A program made the position numbers and the translations under genes. Below the pieces are notes generated by a model. The model searched no databases. It saw only the letters and a list, made by a program, of their open reading frames with translations, and was not told where the DNA came from. 38,432 bases of DNA from Roseicella frigidaeris (GTDB lineage: Bacteria > Pseudomonadota > Alphaproteobacteria > Acetobacterales > Acetobacteraceae): assembly GCF_003258945.1 (NCBI RefSeq), contig NZ_QLIX01000033.1:1-38432 (forward strand). The letters are read 5' to 3'. Shown in pieces: positions 30,834 to 38,432 of the stretch (its first letter is position 1; each line of letters starts with the position of its first letter).

Positions 30834-31633
30834 TGTCGGGGACAATGCAACAGGGCATCCTGGCGGCCGAGCGTGCCGACGGGCGCCGCCAGGCGCTGCT
30901 GGTGGCAGGCGTGCTGGCGATCTGCGTCGCGGCGCTCGCCATCACGGGTTTCTTCGACGCGCAGCGCTTCGCCGAGGGCATTCCGGCGCTGGCGCAGCTC
31001 GGCTCGGAGATGTTCCCGCCGGATTTCTCGCGCTGGCAATTCTGGATGAGGCCGCTGCTGGACACGCTGGCCATGTCCATTGCCGGCACCATCCTGGCGG
31101 TGATCCTCTCGCTACCGCTGGCGCTGCTGGCCGCGCCCAACACCACGCTGCACCCGGCGCTGGGGCACGTCACGCGGTTGGTGCTCTCCTTCCTGCGCTC
31201 GGTGCCGGAACTGATCCTCGGCATTATCTTCGTGGCGGCGGTGGGCTTCGGCGCGCTGCCTGGCGTGCTGGCGCTGGCGCTGCATTCGGTGGGCATGGTC
31301 GGAAAGTTCTACGCTGAGGCCATCGAGCACGCGGATCCGCGTCCGGTGGAGGCCGCGCGCGCGGCCGGTGCCACGCGCGTTCAGGTCATTACCAAGGCTG
31401 TGCTGCCGCAGGTGCTGCCGCAACTGGCCGACATCACCATCTACCGCTGGGAATACCACTTCCGTGCCTCGACCGTGCTGGGCATCGTGGGGGCGGGCGG
31501 CATCGGCTTCGAGCTGATCGCAGCACTTCGCCTAATCGCCTATGACCAGGTAGCGGCCATTCTCATCACCATCCTGGCCTGCGTCGTGGTGGTGGACAGC
31601 CTGGGCGCAGCTCTGCGACGGCGGCTCAAGTAA
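30833..31633 (+). CDS. ptxC: Phosphite/phosphonate ABC transporter permease (PtxC/PhnE)
   Basis: This 266-residue permease has about six membrane helices and the PhnE features: FWMRPLLDTLAMSIAGT, LSFLRSVPELILGIIFVAA, the EAA loop around AIEHADPRPVEAARAAGATR, and STVLGIVGAGGIGFELIAAL. The EAA loop contacts the ATPase. It starts at the stop of the binding-protein gene (TGATG). Only one permease gene is present, as in ptxABC. A strong hairpin lies after its stop, closing the operon. Confidence 0.87.
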   Translation: MSGTMQQGILAAERADGRRQALLVAGVLAICVAALAITGFFDAQRFAEGIPALAQLGSEMFPPDFSRWQFWMRPLLDTLAMSIAGTILAVILSLPLALLAAPNTTLHPALGHVTRLVLSFLRSVPELILGIIFVAAVGFGALPGVLALALHSVGMVGKFYAEAIEHADPRPVEAARAAGATRVQVITKAVLPQVLPQLADITIYRWEYHFRASTVLGIVGAGGIGFELIAALRLIAYDQVAAILITILACVVVVDSLGAALRRRLK

Positions 31634-31666
31634 GGGCCGAAGAGCTCGCCGCGACGGGTGCCCCCG

Positions 31667-31692
31667 GCCGGGCACGGGAAGCCGTGCCCGGC
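31667..31692 (+). terminator. Hairpin after ptxC
   Basis: An 11-base-pair perfect stem (31667-31677 with 31682-31692) closes a GAAG tetraloop, 34 bases after the ptxC stop. There is no T-run after it. It is the probable end of the transporter operon, possibly Rho-assisted. Confidence 0.6.
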
Positions 31693-31802
31693 AGCCGCGC
31701 GAGAGCAGAGCGATCATCGGCAGAAGCCGCTTGTACCGAGTCGCACGTCCGCCGCCAGCGATCGTCGATGCACCCACGCGTCATCCACGTTCCGATTAGA
31801 AC

Positions 31803-32387
31803 TCAGTGGAAGTGCTGGCCTCGCGCCATGGCAAGGTGATGCGGCTGGTGGTGGGCGCCGCTGACAAGAAGCCCGATGAAGCCAAGCCCACGGACGCGCA
31901 CGACCTCCCCCGGATCAGCGGACGTCACTGTGAGCCGAATGCCATCGTGCAGCACCTCCGTGCGGGCACGCCAGGCAGGCAGCTGGTCCAGTTCACGGGC
32001 GTGGGCCGGGATCATGCGCAGAATGGCGTCGAGCGTCCGGCCGGTACCGGTCACCGCGATCTCGATCCCACCGTCAACGGGGCGCTCCGCGGCGACGGCC
32101 TTGAGCGTGACCTCGTTCATGTCGATGAGGTGCTCGCGCAATGCGGCGAGGGTCACCTTGGACCAATCGGTCGTGGGGTCGGCCTCCAGGATGCGGACGA
32201 TCTCCTGGATCGTGCCGAAGGCGTCCTGGCCGGGCAGCGTCGGTGTTGCGGCTGTAGCCGGCCGGTGCATCCCCGCGTGACCGTGGGGCGGAGCCTGGGC
32301 TGCCACGGGCGCAAGATGCAGCGCGCCGAGGGCGCCTGCAGCGGTGAGGATAGCCATAGCCATGATGGCGAAGTGCTTTGGCGACAT
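31803..32387 (-). CDS. Periplasmic His-rich hypothetical protein
   Basis: This 194-residue protein starts at ATG 32387 with a good signal peptide (MSPKHFAIMAMAILTAAGAL, cleavage near AAQA). Then come a His-rich stretch (PPHGHAGMHRPA), a helical domain from about residue 55 (FGTIQEIVRILEADPTTDW, LREHLIDMNEVTLKA), a domain with TLDAILRMIPAHARELD, and a His-rich end (GAHHQPHHLAMARGQHFH). An earlier ATG at 32441 would bury the signal peptide. I do not recognise the family. The two His clusters suggest metal (copper or nickel) binding in the periplasm. Its neighbours, a phosphite operon and a molybdate transporter, give no direct clue. Confidence 0.6.
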   Translation of the reverse strand: MSPKHFAIMAMAILTAAGALGALHLAPVAAQAPPHGHAGMHRPATAATPTLPGQDAFGTIQEIVRILEADPTTDWSKVTLAALREHLIDMNEVTLKAVAAERPVDGGIEIAVTGTGRTLDAILRMIPAHARELDQLPAWRARTEVLHDGIRLTVTSADPGEVVRVRGLGFIGLLVSGAHHQPHHLAMARGQHFH

Positions 32388-32486
32388 GAAGTGCTCCGCG
32401 GAAACGTGTTGCTGGACAAGGTACGGCCTCCCGCCATGCAAAGCGTATGACTGCGGTCATGTGGGATCGGTATCGGCTCCCTTGAT

Positions 32487-33629
32487 CTAGACTTCGTCAG
32501 CGCGCCGCCTGGGACGCAGACTCGTTCGGGCCCATTCCGCGATCCAGCCGGCCGCGATGCCAAGCGCGGGGTTCAGTGCGAAGGTCGCGACTGCGGCGGC
32601 GGCGATGGCCGGCCGGCACTCGCTGCGGACCTCGAGCAGCCGCCGCGACAGAGCGAGATCACTGCCAGCGAGGATCAACAACGCGCCGAGCGCACCCGAT
32701 GGAACCACCGCGAGCAGGCGAGCCGCGTCCTCCGCGAAGAACAGGCCCATCGGCAGCAGCAGCGCGCCGAGCAGGACCGGCGCCCAGCCGGTGCGCGCCC
32801 CGAAGCGATGCTGTGCAATCAGCCCCCCCGCGCCATGGCACATCGGCAGGGCCCCAAAGGGCGTGAGCAGCACATTCGCTCCGCCCGTGACCAAGCCGAG
32901 CCGGCGTTCAGAGGCATGCGCCGCCGAGGCGGGCGGGAACATCTCGCGGACCAAAAGGGCGGGCAGCAGCACGGCATTGGCGAGCGTGAGCGGCAGTTGC
33001 GGCAACGCGCCGAACAGCAGCCCGTGCCAGGCCTCCTCGCCGCTGCCTGGCAAAACGAGCGGCGGCATGGCGAAGGCTACCGAGGGCATCGGCGGCAGCG
33101 CCGTGCCTGCGGCGAGATCCACGGCAATGGCGGCTGCGAGGGCAAGCGGCACCGAAGGGAGACGTGGGACGAGCCGCGGCAGGCCGAGCAGCAGGACCAG
33201 GGCGATGCCCGCTGTGAGCGGCCCCGCCCAGACAAGCCCGATCCCGATCCATGCCATGCTGGCGCCCACGCCGAGTTGCAGACCCAGCACCGCAGAGCGC
33301 GGAACGACGCGCGCCGCCCAGGCCGTTGCACCCGATAGCGTCAGCGCCAGCAGGATCAGCCCGCCCGCGATCCCCGCGGCTGCAACCTCGCCCGGCACCA
33401 GCCCGCCGGCGATCACGAGGGCGCCGACCGCCTTCATCGGCTGCACCGGCATCGGCAGGCGGTAGATGACACCGGTCGCGATGAGGAACACGCCGAAACC
33501 CACCAGCACGCCGCCGGCCGACATGCCCGCAACCGCGACTGCGCCGAGCAAGACAGGCAGCAAGGTACCAAGGTCGCCGAAGGCGCCGCCCACCTCGCCG
33601 GCAATCGAGGGGCGTGCGGTGGGCTTCAT
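32487..33629 (-). CDS. MOT1-type molybdate/sulfate transporter
   Basis: This 380-residue membrane protein has about 10-11 helices and both MOT1 signatures: VGGAFGDLGTLLPVLLG (about 13-29) with PMPVQPMKAVGALVIAGG (about 59-76), and LPMCHGAGGLIAQHRFGART in the second half. MOT1 proteins belong to the SulP-related superfamily but lack the STAS domain, as here. They import molybdate, or sulfate in some bacteria. The ATG overlaps the stop of a Crp-family regulator by four bases, so both are on one transcript. Molybdate is the first choice from the PMPVQPMKA motif; substrate is not proven. Confidence 0.87.
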   Translation of the reverse strand: MKPTARPSIAGEVGGAFGDLGTLLPVLLGAVAVAGMSAGGVLVGFGVFLIATGVIYRLPMPVQPMKAVGALVIAGGLVPGEVAAAGIAGGLILLALTLSGATAWAARVVPRSAVLGLQLGVGASMAWIGIGLVWAGPLTAGIALVLLLGLPRLVPRLPSVPLALAAAIAVDLAAGTALPPMPSVAFAMPPLVLPGSGEEAWHGLLFGALPQLPLTLANAVLLPALLVREMFPPASAAHASERRLGLVTGGANVLLTPFGALPMCHGAGGLIAQHRFGARTGWAPVLLGALLLPMGLFFAEDAARLLAVVPSGALGALLILAGSDLALSRRLLEVRSECRPAIAAAAVATFALNPALGIAAGWIAEWARTSLRPRRRADEV

Positions 33630-34225
33630 GCTGCGGCCACCACGGGCAGGTGCACGCTGCCGTCATCGTCGCGCCGAAGCCGTCCCGCCCGTTCCAAACG
33701 GGCAAGGGCGCGGTATGTCGCTTCGTGTGACAGGCCCAGTTCCGCTGCCAGGGTCTTCCAGGACCTATCGAGCCGCCGCGAACCGTCAGGCTCCGACGGC
33801 AGGGCATGCAGCACGTCGAGGATCCGATCCGCCGCGTGAGGCAGGGCCAGGCGCTCAGCCCTCGCACGCTCCGCGACAAGGCGCGCTGCCAGGTGTGCCG
33901 CGATGCGCCAGCCAAGCGATGGATCGGTCTCGGCCGCCCGCCGCAGATCTGATGCTGCAAACACCGTCACACGGCTCGGCACCGCGGCGACAGCGTCGCA
34001 ATGATGGTGGGTCTCGAAGAGCGAGGCCTCTGCGAAGGTGTCGCCAGGCCCGGCGCGATGCAGCACCAGCCGGCGCCCTTCTGGCGAAGTGCGGATGAGT
34101 TCCAGCGTCCCGTCCTGCACGAGAACAAGGCCGAGGGCAGGATCGCCGGCGAAGAAAAGTTGGTAGCCCCTTGCCAGAGCGACATCACGGCCGGGTGGAA
34201 GGGTGCTGAGGAGATCGAGGCTCAT
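33626..34225 (-). CDS. Crp/Fnr-family transcription regulator
   Basis: This 199-residue protein has a cyclic-nucleotide-binding-type beta roll at residues about 10-115 (LALVLVQDGTLELIRTSPEGRR-type core; GPGDTFAEASLFET) and a winged helix at about 130-190 (SWKTLAAELGLSHEATYRALARLERAGRL). No FNR-type cysteine cluster is present, so it does not sense O2 with Fe-S. The ATG at 34225 was chosen over one 19 codons earlier because the beta roll begins right after it. It is the first gene of the MOT1 transcript and probably controls it, sensing an unknown small molecule. Confidence 0.8.
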   Translation of the reverse strand: MSLDLLSTLPPGRDVALARGYQLFFAGDPALGLVLVQDGTLELIRTSPEGRRLVLHRAGPGDTFAEASLFETHHHCDAVAAVPSRVTVFAASDLRRAAETDPSLGWRIAAHLAARLVAERARAERLALPHAADRILDVLHALPSEPDGSRRLDRSWKTLAAELGLSHEATYRALARLERAGRLRRDDDGSVHLPVVAAA

Positions 34226-34766
34226 GTGACCGCGATCATATAGAGTGGTGGTGCGCTGCGCGATCCTCCCGATGGACCGCAAGGTAGTGATTTTCTGCTG
34301 GGCGTGACGCTGGTCTTGCCGACGACGGCTCAGACCCGCACCGCGGGAGCGTAGCGTTGCACACCGGGCGATGACTCAGACGGCGAGACGCGTCTCATAA
34401 ACACCAGAGAAGGTTGGAATCCGGTTCCCACCGCTGCTCCAGTCGGTCTCTCAGAACACATTCTCCATAGTGGCGTCGCCTCGCAGAAGCGCGGCCTTTC
34501 GCCACGTTTTCCGCGCGCACCTTGAGACTTCAAGGGCGGCACCGAAGCCCTATGCGGTTCTCTCTCCGGGCTTTTCTCTCCGGACCTTGGGACTGGCCCG
34601 ATCCAGTCTACAAGCCTCAACCCGTTGTTCTGCCTCATCTTTGCCGCGTCGCAGGACTTGGATATTCAGCAACTGCTTCGCCCAGGCGAACGCCTCGGAC
34701 GTCTGAATCCGGCGCGTCGCAGGCCCAAGCCCCTCGAATCTCCCGATCCTGTGTTACCCTTCCGGT
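34226..34766. other. 541-base stretch without a credible gene
   Basis: Between the Crp-family gene and hsdR, short frames exist on both strands but none has family features. The sequence includes a perfect 12-base palindrome, GAGACGCGTCTC (34385-34396), followed by CTCATAAACACC and a GGAA-TCCGG-TTCC hairpin (34414-34426). Base composition is lower in GC than the flanks. It may hold the promoters of both flanking genes and an old recombination junction. No tRNA cloverleaf could be built. Confidence 0.5.
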
Positions 34767-37541
34767 ATGGATGGCCAGGAGCGCGGGCGCCGCGACGCAG
34801 CCCCAGAGGCACGGGCGCGACAGATCATTGATGCCGGCTTCGCGGCCGCTGGCTGGATCGTCCAGGACCGGGCCGAGGTGAACCTGCACGCCGGCCCCGG
34901 GATTGCTGTGCGCGAAACCCCGACCGCCACCGGCCCCGCCGACTACCTGCTCTTCCTCGATGGCCGCGCCTGCGGCGTGCTGGAAGCGAAGCCCGAAGGC
35001 ACGACCCTGTCAGGCGTTGTGCGCCAGGGCGACGACTACACGCGCGCCGCGCCGGCCCGGTATCCCGCCTGGGCCGACCCGCTGCCCTTCGTCTACGTCT
35101 CGACCGGCGCCGAGACCCTGTTCCAGGACGCCCGCGACCCGCTCGCCCGCCCCCGCCGCGTCTTCGCCATCCACCGGCCCGAGACGCTGCGCACCATGCT
35201 CGCGGCCGGCAGCAGCCTCCGCGCCCGCCTCGCCACCCTGCCGCCGCTCGACCCGACGCGCCTGCGCCCCTGCCAGGCCGAGGCCATTGCCGGCGTCGAA
35301 GCCTCGCTCGCCCAGGGCAGGCCCCGCGCCCTCGTCTCCATGGCGACCGGCGCCGGCAAGACCTACACGGCCTGCGCGCTCACCCACCGCCTGCTCTCGC
35401 CGCCCGTCCGCATGGGCCGGGTGCTGTTCCTGGTGGACCGCGCCAACCTCGGCACCCAGGCGAAGCGTGAGTTCGACGCCTTCGCCCCCGGCGGCGCCGG
35501 CCTGCTGTTCCGCGAGGAGTTCACGGTCCAGCACCTCCAGGGCAGCACCATCGACCCCTCGGCCAGCGTCGTCATCTCCACCGTGCAGCGCCTCTATTCG
35601 GTCCTGCGCGGCCAGCCCTTCGACGACGCCGACGACGAGCGCGGCGGGTTCGAGCGCGCCGCCGACGACGCAGAGCGCCCCGTCACCTACAACCCCGCCA
35701 TCCCGCCCGAGACCTTCGACCTCATCATCGTGGATGAGTGCCACCGCTCCATCTACGGCAATTGGCGCCAGGTGCTGGAATACTTCGACGCCTTCCTCGT
35801 CGGCCTCACCGCGACACCCGGCCGCCACACGCTCGGCTTCTTCCAGCAGAACCTGGTCAGCCAGTATCCCTTCGAGCGCTCCGTCGCCGACGGCGTGAAC
35901 GTGGACTTCGAGGTCTGGCGCGTCCGCACCGAGGTCGGCGAGCGCGGCGGCACCATCCCCGCCGGCTTCACCGTCCCCCACCGCGACAAGGAGACGCGCC
36001 GCCGCCGCCTCGCCGCGCTGGACGAGGACATGCCCTACACCCCCGGCCAGCTGAACCGCGCCGTGGAGGTGCCGAACCAGATCCGCACCGTGCTCCAGGC
36101 CTATCGGGACGCCCTGCCGACCCAGCTCTTCCCCGGCCGGCACGAGGTGCCGAAGACCCTCATCTTCTGCCAGTCCGACAGCCACGCCGAGACCGTGACG
36201 GAGATCGCCCGCGAGGTCTTCGGCGGCGACGCCCGCTTCGCCCAGAAGATCACCTACCGCGCCACCGGCCGCAGCGGGCAGGAGCTGATCCAGGACTTTC
36301 GGACCGACCACCTGTTCCGCATTGCCACCACCGTGGACATGGTCGCCACCGGCACGGACATCAAACCGCTGGAGGTCGTGATCTTCCTGCGCGACGTCCG
36401 CAGCGCCCAGTATTTCGAGCAGATGCGCGGCCGCGGCGCCCGCACCATCCTGCCCACCGACCTGCAGCGCGCCACGCCCTCCGCCGAGCGGAAGGACCGC
36501 TTCATCATCGTGGACGCCGTCGGCGTGACGGAGAGCGTGAAGACGCCGACCGAGCCGCTGGAGCGCGACCGCACCCTCAGCCTGGAAGCCCTGCTGGAGC
36601 GCGTCGCCTTCGGCCACACCGACGAGGACACCTGCGCCACCCTCGCCGGCCGCCTGGCCCGTCTGGAACGCCGCCTGCCCGATCCGGCCCGCGCCGAGCT
36701 GACCCAGGCCGCCGCCGGGGCGACGCTAACCGACCTCGCCCGCGCCCTGGTGGACGCCGCCGACCCCGTCCGCATTGAGACCCGCGCGCGGGAGGCCGGC
36801 GCCGCGACGCCGGACGACGAGGCCGCCTGGGACGCCGCCGCAGAGGCCCTGCGCGCCGAGGCCTGCCGGCCGCTCGCCGCCAACCCCGCCCTGCGCCGCG
36901 CCATCCTGGAGGCGCAGCGCCAGACCGAAATCATCGTGGACGAGTTGACGGCCGACGCCGTGCTCTCCGCCGATTTCGACCTGAACCGCGCGACCGAGAT
37001 CACCGAGCGCTTCGGCCGATTCCTGGCGGAAGAAGCCGACCATCTCGCCGCGCTCGCCATCCTCTACGCCCGCCCGCATGCGCAGCGCCGCCTGACCTAC
37101 GCCATGCTGCAGGAGCTGCGCGCGACCATGGCGCGGCCGCCCTGGCTGCTGGACGACAAGGCGGTGTGGGCGTGCTACCGGCGCCTGCATGCGGGGCAGA
37201 CCCGCGCGCCGGCCGGCCTGCTGACCGACCTGGTGGGGCTGGTGCGCTACGCCATCGGCGCGCGAGCGGTGCTAGCCCCCTTCGCGCCGGACGTGAACCG
37301 CAATTTCGAGCTGTGGCTCGGCCGCGAGAAGAAGGCCGGGCGCGACTACACCGAGGCGCAGATGGAGTGGCTGCGGCTGATGAAGGACTGGGTGGCGAGC
37401 AACGTGGAACTGCGGCTCGACGATCTGCGCGAGGCGTCGGATTTCTCGTCGCGTGGCGGCACCGCGCGAGCACGCGCGCTGTTCGGCGCGGAGCGCCTGC
37501 CGGCGCTGGTGGATGACCTGACCGACGCGCTGGTGGCCTGA
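34767..37541 (+). CDS. hsdR: Type I restriction enzyme motor/nuclease subunit HsdR
   Basis: This 924-residue protein is a type I restriction R subunit, EcoEI-like. Its N-terminal nuclease has Asp59 (PADYLLFLDG) and Glu73-Ala-Lys75 (VLEAKPEG), a PD-(D/E)XK site. The helicase has Walker A MATGAGKT (about 192-199), motif II VDECHRS near residue 320, then TATPGRHT, IFCQSDSH, VDMVATGTDIKPLE and QMRGRGAR. The C-terminal 300 residues are helical and bind the methylase-specificity core. It translocates DNA and cuts it away from unmethylated target sites. hsdS follows two bases after the stop. No hsdM is present in the window, so activity depends on a gene elsewhere. Confidence 0.95.
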   Translation: MDGQERGRRDAAPEARARQIIDAGFAAAGWIVQDRAEVNLHAGPGIAVRETPTATGPADYLLFLDGRACGVLEAKPEGTTLSGVVRQGDDYTRAAPARYPAWADPLPFVYVSTGAETLFQDARDPLARPRRVFAIHRPETLRTMLAAGSSLRARLATLPPLDPTRLRPCQAEAIAGVEASLAQGRPRALVSMATGAGKTYTACALTHRLLSPPVRMGRVLFLVDRANLGTQAKREFDAFAPGGAGLLFREEFTVQHLQGSTIDPSASVVISTVQRLYSVLRGQPFDDADDERGGFERAADDAERPVTYNPAIPPETFDLIIVDECHRSIYGNWRQVLEYFDAFLVGLTATPGRHTLGFFQQNLVSQYPFERSVADGVNVDFEVWRVRTEVGERGGTIPAGFTVPHRDKETRRRRLAALDEDMPYTPGQLNRAVEVPNQIRTVLQAYRDALPTQLFPGRHEVPKTLIFCQSDSHAETVTEIAREVFGGDARFAQKITYRATGRSGQELIQDFRTDHLFRIATTVDMVATGTDIKPLEVVIFLRDVRSAQYFEQMRGRGARTILPTDLQRATPSAERKDRFIIVDAVGVTESVKTPTEPLERDRTLSLEALLERVAFGHTDEDTCATLAGRLARLERRLPDPARAELTQAAAGATLTDLARALVDAADPVRIETRAREAGAATPDDEAAWDAAAEALRAEACRPLAANPALRRAILEAQRQTEIIVDELTADAVLSADFDLNRATEITERFGRFLAEEADHLAALAILYARPHAQRRLTYAMLQELRATMARPPWLLDDKAVWACYRRLHAGQTRAPAGLLTDLVGLVRYAIGARAVLAPFAPDVNRNFELWLGREKKAGRDYTEAQMEWLRLMKDWVASNVELRLDDLREASDFSSRGGTARARALFGAERLPALVDDLTDALVA

Positions 37542-37543
37542 GG

Positions 37544-38377
37544 ATGCTTTCCCGAGCCGCGGATGATGAATTGCCGCATGGGTGGGCGCGCTCTCCGATT
37601 GGGCGCCTCTGCACGCTTCGCAATGGACGCGCCTTCAAGCCCGAGGATTGGGAGCTTCAGGGCCTCCCTATTGTTCGGATTCAGAACCTCAATAACCGGC
37701 GCGCAGCGTTCAACCGCTTCTCGGGGGCCGTGGCCGAGCACCATCGCATCTGCAACGGCGATCTTCTCTTCGCGTGGTCAGGGACACCAGGCACATCGTT
37801 CGGCGCGCACGTATGGCGCGGCGGTGATGCCGTCCTGAACCAACATATCTTCCGCGTGGATTTCGACGCGTCCGCCATCGACCGCGACTACTTCTGCCAC
37901 GTCTTGAACTTCAGTCTGGAAGCCTTCATCGCCCAGTCGCACGGTGGGGCCGGGCTGGCGCACATCACGAAGGGCCGTCTTGAGGAAACGACTATCCCGC
38001 TTGCTCCAAGGCGGGAGCAGGCTCGGATCGCGTCCGCCATCTCGGAAGCATTGGAAGACATCGAGGCCGCCGAAGCCGCGCTGGCGCGGGCGCGCGAGGG
38101 CCTGACGCAGTTCCGCGCCAGCCTCCTCCACGCCGCCTGCACCGGCGCCCTCAGCAGTGACGGCGGTGAAGGATGGCAAACGAAGCCGCTGGCTGAACTC
38201 ATCTCGGAGGGGCCGAAGAACGGCTACTCGCCGAAGGCGGGCGGCAACGACAACGGCACCCTGTCACTGAAGCTGACGGCAACAACATCGGGGCGCCTCA
38301 ATCTCGCCCCCCATGCAGTGAAGCGGTTGTCTGAGAGCCCATCCGGAAAGGAATTGAATCGGCTGAATCGGATGTGA
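37544..38377 (+). CDS. hsdS: Type I restriction specificity subunit HsdS, broken in the second half by an IS
   Basis: Residues 1-about 200 are a full first HsdS half: target recognition domain 1 (LPIVRIQNLNNRRAAFNRFS, DLLFAWSGTPGTSFGAHVW, HGGAGLAHITKGRLEETTIPLAPR), then a long conserved helix (QARIASAISEALEDIEAAEAAL). The second domain starts (WQTKPLAELISEGPKNGYSP, TSGRLNLAPHAVKRL) but stops after about 65 residues at an early TGA in sequence that looks like an IS end. A normal HsdS is about 400 residues or more; this has 277. A half-HsdS with one recognition domain can work as a dimer in some systems, but here a piece of the second domain remains. Confidence 0.85.
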   Translation: MLSRAADDELPHGWARSPIGRLCTLRNGRAFKPEDWELQGLPIVRIQNLNNRRAAFNRFSGAVAEHHRICNGDLLFAWSGTPGTSFGAHVWRGGDAVLNQHIFRVDFDASAIDRDYFCHVLNFSLEAFIAQSHGGAGLAHITKGRLEETTIPLAPRREQARIASAISEALEDIEAAEAALARAREGLTQFRASLLHAACTGALSSDGGEGWQTKPLAELISEGPKNGYSPKAGGNDNGTLSLKLTATTSGRLNLAPHAVKRLSESPSGKELNRLNRM

Positions 38378-38432
38378 TTCTCTGGTCGTGCGGGCGATTC
38401 GCGGGGGCAGGCAATGGCGTGGACGGCAGAGC
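38351..38432 (+). mobile_element. Left end of an IS5-family-like element with transposase start (partial)
   Basis: HsdS homology ends near 38350. From there the sequence has two tandem 9-mers (TTGAATCGG, CTGAATCGG at 38354-38371) and GATGTGATTC. At 38414 a frame starts ATGGCGTGGACGGCAGAG (MAWTAE), the usual beginning of IS5-family transposases in Acetobacteraceae and other alphaproteobacteria, with GGGGGCAGG just before. The exact terminal repeat and target duplication lie partly outside the window. The insertion explains the truncated hsdS. Confidence 0.6.
38414..38432 (+). CDS. IS5-family transposase, first six codons only
   Basis: Only MAWTAE is visible before the window ends. This opening is common to IS5-group transposases. 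A purine-rich stretch (GGGGGCAGG, 38403-38411) precedes the ATG. Nothing more can be read. Confidence 0.5.

Noticed and set aside
29164-31633. Phosphonate (C-P lyase) operon
   Set aside because: No phnG-M lyase genes are near; the divergent phosphite dehydrogenase explains the transporter better.
34394-34441. tRNA-like 3' half with CTCATAA loop and GGTT...CTGCTCCA ending
   Set aside because: The anticodon stem has two mismatches, the T-loop is not TTCRANY, and no matching acceptor 5' strand is present.
1-38432. CRISPR arrays
   Set aside because: No regularly spaced direct repeats were seen; repeats are limited to IS ends and short operators.

Overview
The window is very GC-rich, with dense, mostly overlapping genes and ATG/GTG starts. 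Codon style, the prophage type and an IS5-type transposase start (MAWTAE) suggest an alphaproteobacterium, most likely Acetobacteraceae (Roseomonas-like). This is inferred from protein style; no rRNA or tRNA was found to confirm it. Both edges lie in mobile elements: the right end of an apparent IS21-family element at bases 1-103, and the left end of an apparent IS5-family element from about 38351.

Region 1 (168-17688, all + strand) is the structural module of a lambda-like siphophage. In order it holds a gpW-like connector, portal, a lectin-like/FCCH-repeat structural protein, a prohead protease fused to the major capsid protein, a DUF2190 cement protein, a P5-like muralytic protein with a membrane tail, a gpFII-like attachment protein, a holin-like protein, DUF6441, a tail terminator, the tail tube, a tail assembly chaperone, tape measure, two minor tail proteins, an NlpC-like protein, a gpJ-like tip protein and a beta-helix tail spike. 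The chaperone has a clear programmed -1 frameshift (slippery GGGAAAC plus a hairpin 6 nt downstream) that adds a Cys-rich extension. No terminase, integrase, repressor or replication gene is visible; the IS end sits where the terminase would normally be.

Region 2 (17746-21245) looks like a nickel-handling island. A CsoR/RcnR-family repressor with an InrS-type His-Cys-His-Cys ligand set is divergent from a His-rich periplasmic protein, a HupE/UreJ-like membrane protein, a membrane-anchored protein and an MFS exporter with a His-rich tail (NrsD/NreB-like). Nested inverted repeats lie between the divergent genes.

Region 3 (21296-27164) looks like a reactive-sulfur regulon. An ArsR-rhodanese fusion regulator is divergent from a tightly packed operon: fatty acid hydroxylase, TVP38/VTT-rhodanese fusion, DsrE protein, methyltransferase and MFS transporter. 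A perfect 7-4-7 palindrome lies between them. A YbaK/ProX editing protein and a decayed second copy of the regulator's rhodanese half follow.

Region 4 (27262-31633) is a phosphite assimilation cluster. A LysR regulator and a PtxD-type phosphite dehydrogenase are divergent from a complete PhnCDE/PtxABC-type ABC transporter. The active-site residues of PtxD are conserved.

Region 5 (31803-34225) holds a His-rich periplasmic protein, a MOT1-type molybdate/sulfate transporter and a Crp-family regulator. A 541-base stretch with no gene follows.

Region 6 (34767-38432) holds type I restriction hsdR, then hsdS broken in its second half by the IS5-type element. No hsdM is present in the window.
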